Of a DNA stretch of 64,000 bases, positions 58,187 through 64,000 are shown one piece after another. The notes under the pieces are model-generated. The model searched no databases. It saw only the letters and a program-made list of their open reading frames with translations, and had not been told where the DNA came from. Positions within the stretch are counted from its first letter, which is position 1. Each line of letters starts with the position of its first letter. Location: assembly GCF_004116955.1 (NCBI RefSeq), contig NZ_CP026362.1, forward strand, positions 248,001 through 312,000, read 5' to 3'. This DNA is from Bacillus vallismortis (GTDB taxonomy: Bacteria; Bacillota; Bacilli; Bacillales; Bacillaceae). The translations under genes and the position numbers were made by a program.

Positions 58187-58744
58187 ATGAAAAATACTTA
58201 TTTGACAGGATACTTTCCGCTGATTGCGATCCTGCTTTTTAGTTCGTCTCTATCGATTTCCACTTCACTTTACGCGTTGAAGCTGCTGTCTTCATTTGGA
58301 ATGTATGATGGAATGCTCGATTATTTTTCAGAGAAAGGGATCAGGCTTGCGTTATTTGCTGCCTTTGCACTTTTATATTTTATGGTTCTGTCCGCTCTGA
58401 AATTAATTGCGAATACCGTGACTGAGCTGTCATTGCTGTTTTTTGCCAATGATCCGGAAGGGAACAACCTGAAAAAAATCAGAATGGGTTCCATGGTGTA
58501 TTTAGGCGGCGGGATTTTATCCTTTGTGCTCTTGCAAAATGTCATCTGGATTGTGATTTGGTTTGCGGTCGTTACGCTCGCTTACTTTGTGTTTATCGTA
58601 TACCGGATTTATCCAACGCTTTCTCTCATGTCATTGGTCGGATTCATTCTATTGGAACTGTTGTTTTGGTTTACCTTTGTTATCGGTATTCTGTTCGTAT
58701 TTATCAAGCTTTATAATAGCATAATGGCTAGCTTACCTGTGTAA
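58187..58744 (+). CDS. yufK: DUF5366 membrane protein YufK
   Basis: Encodes 185 residues from the ATG at 58187, after AAAGGGA; the open frame runs upstream to 58124 without a ribosome site. About five hydrophobic helices are present. There are few conserved charged residues. The function is unknown. It is divergent from malK. Confidence 0.78.
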   Translation: MKNTYLTGYFPLIAILLFSSSLSISTSLYALKLLSSFGMYDGMLDYFSEKGIRLALFAAFALLYFMVLSALKLIANTVTELSLLFFANDPEGNNLKKIRMGSMVYLGGGILSFVLLQNVIWIVIWFAVVTLAYFVFIVYRIYPTLSLMSLVGFILLELLFWFTFVIGILFVFIKLYNSIMASLPV

Positions 58745-58758
58745 GCTAGCCATTTTTT
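58724..58758. terminator. Terminator spanning the yufK stop codon
   Basis: ATGGCTAGCTTAC (58724-58736) and GTAAGCTAGCCAT (58741-58753) form a perfect 13-bp stem around CTGT, followed by T6. It includes the last codons of yufK and faces convergent yuxK. Confidence 0.9.
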
Positions 58759-58761
58759 CGT

Positions 58762-59175
58762 TTATGGTAAAAATCGTTTTCTAATAGAAGGGGAGGGGAG
58801 CATGCATTCATTTTTTTTGCCAAACCACTTATAGCGGTTTTTGGCAATAATAGAATAGATCGTATCTCTGACAGGCTTCGGCACTGCAAAAAACAAGACG
58901 AAGAGCCGCCATGGGCCCCGCAGATGCTTGAAAACCTTAATGGCTGCAGTTGACTTTGTGTACACTTGGCCGTCTTCAATAAAGACAAAGCTGTCAAACT
59001 GATCAGTCGGGAGCCCGCTTTTTTTCAGCAGGCTCTGTCCTGTTTCCGACTGCAGGGATGTAAAAGAAATCAATCCGTCTGGATCACGTTTAATGATAAA
59101 TTGCACGGCGCCATTGCATAGATTACACACGCCGTCAAACAGCAAAACGCGATTTGGAATTTGTTCTGATGTCAC
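58762..59175 (-). CDS. yuxK: DCC-family thiol-disulfide protein YuxK
   Basis: Encodes 137 residues from a GTG at 59175, after GGAGGGG. The DxxCxxC motif is at the N-terminus (DGVCNLCNG), followed by FIIKRDPDG, as in DUF393/DCC proteins with a thioredoxin-like fold. The role is unknown. It is 20 bases after pbpD and likely cotranscribed. Confidence 0.83.
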   Translation of the reverse strand: MTSEQIPNRVLLFDGVCNLCNGAVQFIIKRDPDGLISFTSLQSETGQSLLKKSGLPTDQFDSFVFIEDGQVYTKSTAAIKVFKHLRGPWRLFVLFFAVPKPVRDTIYSIIAKNRYKWFGKKNECMLPSPSIRKRFLP

Positions 59176-59195
59176 GCCTGATCCCCTCCGATCTT

Positions 59196-61070
59196 TTAAT
59201 AAGCCGCTTGCAGCGTTCCTTTAAAGATGGAAAGCTGAGGGCTGATGCTGTGAAGATATTCAACGCTGCTCGGTGTGTCTTTTCCGACCCAAACGCCCAT
59301 TGTATACGTATCTGTCAGGCCGACAAACCACATATCGTGATAATCATTTGATGTTCCTGTTTTACCGCCGATGTAAGGCGCTTTAAAATATGCTTTTTTC
59401 CCTGTCCCGCTTTTCACAACGGAAGACATTAAGCTTTTCAGCTGCATGTTTGTGCGGACACTGAATATTTGAGTCGGTTTATCATTCCATTTATAAAGCG
59501 TTTTTCCTTTAAGGTCTGTCACCTTTGTAATCGCATGGCTCGGCGTATAGCTTCCGCTGTTGCCGAATGTCGTATATGCCTTTGTCATCTCAAGAGGCGT
59601 CATGCCGTTTGTAAATCCGCCAAGCGCCGCTGGGAGAAGGTAGTCGCTGTCGACAAGTTTGGCAAAATGATAAGGCTCAATATAACTGAATGCTTTTTGG
59701 ATGCCGACACGATCCAGCATTCTGATGGCCGGTGTATTATACGAATTCTTAAACGCAGTATCGATCGTCACTGTGCCGTACGTGCGGTTATTGTAGTTTT
59801 GCGGACAATAATCTTTGCTGCAAAACTTGCTGGCATCAATGGTGCTGCTTGCTGTCGCGCCGGTCTGTTCAATATAAGGGCCGTAATCAAGCAGCGGCTT
59901 AATGGATGAACCCGGCTGCCTGTATGCCTGGTAGGCGCGGTTAAAATCATATTTTTGATAGTTTTTCCCGCCGGATAAAGCGATGATTTGATGCGTCTGG
60001 TGATTAATTACAGCCGCTCCGCCCTGAACGTTTGCATACGCAAGTTTGGAATTCATCTGTGCCACCACTTGATTTTGCATGTATGGATCAAGTGCGGTAT
60101 AAATTTTCACGCCATCTTTCATCAGAGTGCTGACTCTTGCGGAGAGCTCGTTTTCTATCTTTTCTTTTTGTTTTCCTGACGCTTTTTGAAGCCGTTTATC
60201 AAAGCCTTCTGATTCAGACACCAGCTGCGTAAATTCATCACTGACGTAGGAAACATAGTCCGGATATTTGTCTTCTCTCTTTTCAACATCCAGTTTGATT
60301 TTTTGTTTGACGGCTTTTTTCAGCTCTGTATCCGTAATGACCCCGGCCTCTTTTAATCCTTTAAGCAAACGCTCTTGACGGTTTTTCGTGTAGTCAAAAT
60401 GCTTGAGAGGATCATATAATGTAGGGTTATTAGGTATAGAGCAGATAAAAGCCATTTCACCCACTGTGAGGGATTTCAGCGGTTTGCTGAAATAGAATTC
60501 AGCCGCAGAACCGACGCCGTAAACCCCGTTGTTGAAATAAATGGTATTTAAATAAGCTTCGAGTATTTCATCTTTCGTATACTTTTTCTCCAGCTGGTAG
60601 GAATACGCGAGCTCAGTCAGCTTACGGCTGAAGGAGCGTTCGTGGCTCAAATACAAGTTTCTTGAAAGCTGCTGTGTGATGGTGCTGGCACCTTGGTCAA
60701 TTTTCTTATCTTTTACGTTAGAAGCAGTAGCCCGGACCATTCCCATAAAGTCAAACCCTTTATGCTCATAAAAATGCCGGTCCTCAGATGTTAAGAAAAT
60801 CTGTTTGACTTCCTCGGGAATCTTGTCAAATGGAACGAGCACGCGGTTTTCATGATCGCTGACGATTTCCGAGACAAGTGAGCCGTCCCTGTCATACATG
60901 TAGCTGTTCTGAACAAGGCTGATATCTTGCAGATTAATATTTTTATCAAGCACTTGATCCAGAGACTTCATTTGTTTTACTTCTTTTCCGGAAGCGATAA
61001 CTGTAAATGCAAACAATGGGATTATGCAAAGGAGCAAAATCCATCCGATTATTTTTCGTAACATGGTCAC
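59196..61070 (-). CDS. pbpD: Class A penicillin-binding protein 4 (PbpD)
   Basis: Encodes 624 residues from a GTG at 61070 (ATG at 61064 also possible). One N-terminal membrane helix is followed by a glycosyltransferase-51 domain (TSEDRHFYEHKGFDFMGM, GASTITQQLSRNL, LEAYLNTIYFNNG). The transpeptidase domain has the three motifs GSSIKP, SYN and KTGTS. It polymerises and cross-links peptidoglycan outside the membrane. Confidence 0.94.
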   Translation of the reverse strand: MTMLRKIIGWILLLCIIPLFAFTVIASGKEVKQMKSLDQVLDKNINLQDISLVQNSYMYDRDGSLVSEIVSDHENRVLVPFDKIPEEVKQIFLTSEDRHFYEHKGFDFMGMVRATASNVKDKKIDQGASTITQQLSRNLYLSHERSFSRKLTELAYSYQLEKKYTKDEILEAYLNTIYFNNGVYGVGSAAEFYFSKPLKSLTVGEMAFICSIPNNPTLYDPLKHFDYTKNRQERLLKGLKEAGVITDTELKKAVKQKIKLDVEKREDKYPDYVSYVSDEFTQLVSESEGFDKRLQKASGKQKEKIENELSARVSTLMKDGVKIYTALDPYMQNQVVAQMNSKLAYANVQGGAAVINHQTHQIIALSGGKNYQKYDFNRAYQAYRQPGSSIKPLLDYGPYIEQTGATASSTIDASKFCSKDYCPQNYNNRTYGTVTIDTAFKNSYNTPAIRMLDRVGIQKAFSYIEPYHFAKLVDSDYLLPAALGGFTNGMTPLEMTKAYTTFGNSGSYTPSHAITKVTDLKGKTLYKWNDKPTQIFSVRTNMQLKSLMSSVVKSGTGKKAYFKAPYIGGKTGTSNDYHDMWFVGLTDTYTMGVWVGKDTPSSVEYLHSISPQLSIFKGTLQAAY

Positions 61071-61162
61071 TCTCTTTTCTCCTAAATTCTAGCCATATCG
61101 TACCACTCTTTTGAGTTTACGAGAAGGTTAAATTTAGAAGATTCATCAGTTTTTTCTGAGAA

Positions 61163-62341
61163 TCAGCTTGCTTTGGCATAAGAATCTTTCCGGAATTTCT
61201 GCATGATCCAAAGCATGCAAGCGCCGGCGAAAAAGAGAAACGCTGTGACATAAAAGGCGGCCGAAATTGTGAAATGGCTCGAGATGATCCCGCCGATAAG
61301 AGGCCCGAGCACGTTTCCTAAAAAGCGAAAGCTGACATTGTAGCCGAGAATTTCTCCTTGAATGCTGCCTGGGGCTTGAACGCGGATCGCTGCGGTAATG
61401 CACGGCAGCAAACCGCCCATCGCCATTCCAAATAAAAATCTGAACACAAGGAGCACGCTGAGTGAGGACGCGAGCGCCTGCGGGATAAAAAAGATAGAGG
61501 CGGCGAGTAAAAGCCCGATTAAAATGCGGCGGTGGCCGTAGCGGTCGCCCAGATCTCCCCATTTTCTAGCCAGCAGCAAACTTCCGAGTCCCGTTGCTGA
61601 AAATGCCATGCCGGAGAAAAAGGCCAGATTGACAGGTCCGTGCAGCTCATTTACATATAGAGCGAGCAGCGGCTGGATACTGAAGTTGCCTGTTTGAACC
61701 AGCATGGTTAAGAGCATCATAACCCAAAGCGCCGGCTGGTGAAAAATAAAGGAGAGCACTTCTTTCCTCGTGTAAGGCGTACGTTTGGCTGTCTTCTCTG
61801 CAAGAGGCTGTTCTTTAACACCGAATAACACGAGAAGAACAGATGAGAAAATCACAAAGGATGTGATAAAAAAGGTATACGTAAAACCGAAACGATCAGC
61901 AAGCATGCCACCCAATAGCGGGCCGAACAAGCTTCCGGACACTTGCCCCATTTGCAGCGTGCCAAGTGTTTTGCCGGCTGAGCCCTTTGGCGTCTGTGCT
62001 GAAATCATCGCTAGAGAGGTCGGGATAAATCCGGTTACAAGCCCCATTGCCATACGCAGAAAAAACAATTGGTACACCGATGTAACAAAGCCCATGAATA
62101 AAATGCTGAGGGCAATGCCTGTTCCGGTTGCCATAAGAATGACCTTGTATCCGCGTTTGTCTCCGAACCGCCCCCAAAACGGGGACACGAAAAACGCCAT
62201 GAGAAAGGTAATGCCGAACACATAGCCGCTCCACCTTTGCACAAAGCCGTTTGAAAAAGTGCTGAGTGTCTCAATGTATAAGGAGAGAAAAGGAACAATC
62301 ATCGTTGTGCTGGCTGAGACAAAAAAGTTCGCCAGCCACAC
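61163..62341 (-). CDS. yuxJ: MFS efflux transporter YuxJ (start uncertain)
   Basis: Encodes 392 residues if started at the GTG at 62341. Twelve membrane helices are expected, with the loop motif GRFGDKRGYK between helices 2 and 3. It resembles multidrug efflux carriers of the major facilitator superfamily. No ribosome site stands before the GTG. The frame extends upstream with RKKNFVIVWLANFF, a typical start of the first helix, and AAGGTG stands five bases before an in-frame ATT at 62371; the true start may be there (402 residues). pbpD follows 92 bases later. Confidence 0.85.
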   Translation of the reverse strand: MWLANFFVSASTTMIVPFLSLYIETLSTFSNGFVQRWSGYVFGITFLMAFFVSPFWGRFGDKRGYKVILMATGTGIALSILFMGFVTSVYQLFFLRMAMGLVTGFIPTSLAMISAQTPKGSAGKTLGTLQMGQVSGSLFGPLLGGMLADRFGFTYTFFITSFVIFSSVLLVLFGVKEQPLAEKTAKRTPYTRKEVLSFIFHQPALWVMMLLTMLVQTGNFSIQPLLALYVNELHGPVNLAFFSGMAFSATGLGSLLLARKWGDLGDRYGHRRILIGLLLAASIFFIPQALASSLSVLLVFRFLFGMAMGGLLPCITAAIRVQAPGSIQGEILGYNVSFRFLGNVLGPLIGGIISSHFTISAAFYVTAFLFFAGACMLWIMQKFRKDSYAKAS

Positions 62342-62552
62342 AATAACGAAGTTCTTCTTACGGATAGAAATAACATCACCTTCTTATTATTTCGGGTTCC
62401 TTACAATTATAAAGAAACGATTCACGATTTAAAAGAAACAAAGCGGCTGGGGAATTTCATTATTTTTAGAAAATGAAGAAAGGTCGAGAAGGTGAATTGA
62501 TATACTATAAAGATAGCATTTTTTGATCGGAGGAAAGGCAGGTGTAAAAAAG

Positions 62553-63170
62553 GTGGCGACAAACAGCTTACTCATTATTGATTTCGAATTTACGATGCCC
62601 GAAGGAAAGTACAGCCCGCAAAACTTCTTCCCGGAAATCATTGAAGCGGGAATTGTAAAGTCGGTTGATGATGAAGTAGTTGAGACGTTTTCTAGCTATG
62701 TCAGGCCGAAAAAATTTCCTAAACTGACGAAACGCTGCAAATCATTTTTAAAGATCACGCAAAAGCAGGTAGACGAGGGGATGCGGTTCGAGGATTTCAT
62801 CCGTAAACTAAACGAGCTGGACCCTGAGAAAAACAGCACGATTGTTACGTGGGGAAACATGGATATGAAGGTGCTAAAGCAAAACTGTATGTTTAACCAT
62901 ATTCCATTCCCTTTTAAGGGGGAAATGAGAGATTTATCGCTTGAATACAAAAACTTTTTTGGAGACCGGACACTGACGGGTTTGTGGAAAGCTGCCGAGG
63001 AATATGGAGATGCCGGAACGGGAACCCATCATAAAGCGCTTGATGACGCTCTCACAGCACATAAGCTTTTTAAGCTTGTTGAGCAGGATAAACAGTATCT
63101 AGAAAAGCCAAAACCGCCGACAATCGGCGAAAGAATCGACTTATCCGAACTGTTCAAGCGCGCAACGTAA
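62553..63170 (+). CDS. kapD: KinB-pathway inhibitor KapD (exonuclease fold)
   Basis: Encodes 205 residues from a GTG at 62553. The DEDDh 3'-5' exonuclease fold is visible: DFEFT near the N-terminus, NMDMK in the middle, and HHKALDDALTA near the end, supplying the acidic residues and His. KapD reduces sporulation that depends on KinB in B. subtilis. The ribosome site is not obvious: GGAGG at 62529-62533 is 19 bases away. Confidence 0.87.
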   Translation: MATNSLLIIDFEFTMPEGKYSPQNFFPEIIEAGIVKSVDDEVVETFSSYVRPKKFPKLTKRCKSFLKITQKQVDEGMRFEDFIRKLNELDPEKNSTIVTWGNMDMKVLKQNCMFNHIPFPFKGEMRDLSLEYKNFFGDRTLTGLWKAAEEYGDAGTGTHHKALDDALTAHKLFKLVEQDKQYLEKPKPPTIGERIDLSELFKRAT

Positions 63171-63171
63171 A

Positions 63172-63199
63172 AAACCCAATCTTTTGTCAGACTGGGTTA
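63172..63199 (-). terminator. Terminator of kinB-kapB
   Basis: AACCCAATC (63173-63181) and GACTGGGTT (63190-63198) form a stem with one mismatch. On the minus strand T6 follows. The stem starts in the kapB stop codon. Confidence 0.75.
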
Positions 63200-63583
63200 A
63201 GGGCGGTTGAAATATTCTTTTTCCAAAATGTCCAGATTATTCAAGGAGCGCTTTGCCCACTCCGAACCATCCTCATTTAATTTGGCTCTCAGCTGTGCTG
63301 CCGCCTCTCGCAGAGACTCGGCATATTCCGGCACTTCACCGTCATAAGGCTTCACCATGTGATGGGGGATGTTGGTCTGTTCACCGTATGCGAGCGCTTT
63401 TCTCTCATGAAAGAACGGCACATCCGCCTGTTTTGGATGATGAAGGTCTCCTTGAGCGGGATGGGTGAGAACCGCTTTGATTTTTACTAAGTAATGCTGC
63501 GGCCTGCAAGCGGTGATTTCTCCTATGTATACACCTGTTTTGTAAAATCCTTTAACGATAGAGCCTGTCTCAAACGTACTCAT
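63197..63583 (-). CDS. kapB: KinB-signalling protein KapB
   Basis: Encodes 128 residues, with AGGTGATGAC before the ATG. The N-terminal half is predicted to be an SH3-like beta barrel (TGSIVKGFYKTGVYIGEITA). KapB is a lipid-free partner required for KinB to feed the sporulation phosphorelay. It lies 45 bases after kinB in the same operon. Confidence 0.9.
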   Translation of the reverse strand: MSTFETGSIVKGFYKTGVYIGEITACRPQHYLVKIKAVLTHPAQGDLHHPKQADVPFFHERKALAYGEQTNIPHHMVKPYDGEVPEYAESLREAAAQLRAKLNEDGSEWAKRSLNNLDILEKEYFNRP

Positions 63584-63628
63584 TTGTCATCACCTCGCAT
63601 TTATTCTATTAAAGTTCCACTCAATTTG

Positions 63629-64000
63629 CTAGTGGGGAAGGTCGGCGGGCAGTGTAATTGTAACGGTGGTGCCCCTTTGGAAACTGCTGTTAAACGAAAT
63701 GGTCCCGTGATGATGTTCAATAATTGAAAAGGTGACGGAGAGCCCGAGTCCCGTTCCGTTTGATTTTAATGAATAATAAGGTTCGCCGAGCTTTTGCATT
63801 TGATGGTCTGTCATGCCGATCCCGTTATCCGATATGTTGACCATAATCGTATGGCCGCTTCTTTTGGCTGATATGCGGATCATCCCCTCCCCATGGTGAA
63901 CCGCTTCAATACTGTTTTTCATCAGGTTGATGACTGCCTGCTTCAGCTTCGTTGCGTCTCCATATATAAAAAGGCCCGGCTCTGCTTCAGCCTCGACAGT
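63629..64000 (-). CDS. kinB: Sporulation kinase KinB (C-terminal part, truncated by window)
   Basis: The open frame runs off the right edge and ends at 63629, giving the last 123 residues. It contains the ATP-binding lid of a histidine kinase: N box KLKQAVINLMKNSIEAV, G1 box DNGIGM and G2 box NGTGLGLSV. KinB phosphorylates Spo0F at the start of sporulation. The sensor part and the phosphorylated His lie outside the window. Gene order kinB-kapB-kapD supports the assignment. Confidence 0.9.
   Translation of the reverse strand, partial: TVEAEAEPGLFIYGDATKLKQAVINLMKNSIEAVHHGEGMIRISAKRSGHTIMVNISDNGIGMTDHQMQKLGEPYYSLKSNGTGLGLSVTFSIIEHHHGTISFNSSFQRGTTVTITLPADLPH

Overview
The window is chromosomal DNA of a Bacillus subtilis-group bacterium. 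Nearly every gene can be matched by content, order and length to the region of the B. subtilis chromosome running from yumB through dhb, ald-adeR, yuk/yue, degQ-comQXPA and mrp to kinB. It is not the 168 laboratory type. The ComX precursor has the C-terminus GIFWEQ (the RO-E-2 type of pheromone), the guanosine transporter genes nupNOPQ are absent between malR and maeN, and yukJ carries a frameshift. No tRNA, rRNA, insertion sequence, prophage or CRISPR array was seen. All family and strain comparisons are from memory, not from a search.

Layout. Bases 1-6640: end of yumB, the small genes yuiA and yuiB, the 3D-domain protein YuiC, YuiD, leucyl aminopeptidase PepA, the permease YuiF, and the divergent pair bioY(yuiG)/yuiH with a BirA-type operator between them. 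Bases 6740-19960: the iron-siderophore block, with besA and the dhbACEBF operon plus an MbtH-like gene, each transcription unit led by a SigA promoter and a Fur box. DhbACEB make and load 2,3-dihydroxybenzoate, DhbF joins it to Gly and Thr and cyclises bacillibactin, and BesA opens the ferric complex. Bases 19960-23220 (minus strand): broken yukJ, alanine dehydrogenase ald and its activator adeR.

Bases 23250-34000: a possible short untranslated transcript, then the type VII (Yuk/Ess) secretion operon yukE-yukD-yukC-yukBA-yueB-yueC. Bases 34000-42500: housekeeping and sporulation-associated genes (yueD, yueE, yuzF, a decayed gene, yueF, yueG, yueH, yueI), the NAD salvage pair pncA-pncB, the EAL/HDOD gene yuxH and yuzC. 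Bases 42800-47800: degQ and the quorum-sensing locus comQ-comX-comP-comA-yuxO. comQ, comX and the 5' three-quarters of comP are strikingly A+T-rich, while the comP kinase end and comA look like the rest of the chromosome; this mosaic is expected of a pherotype-switching locus.

Bases 47815-53590 (minus strand): the complete seven-gene Mrp Na+/H+ antiporter operon. Then come yufS, the Na+/malate symporter maeN and its two-component system malKR, yufK, the yuxJ-pbpD-yuxK group, kapD, kapB and the truncated kinB of the sporulation phosphorelay. I found no clearly new biological system. The observations most worth following are the nupNOPQ absence, the comQXP pherotype and the start codon of comQ, the two broken genes, and a promoter-terminator unit upstream of the type VII operon.
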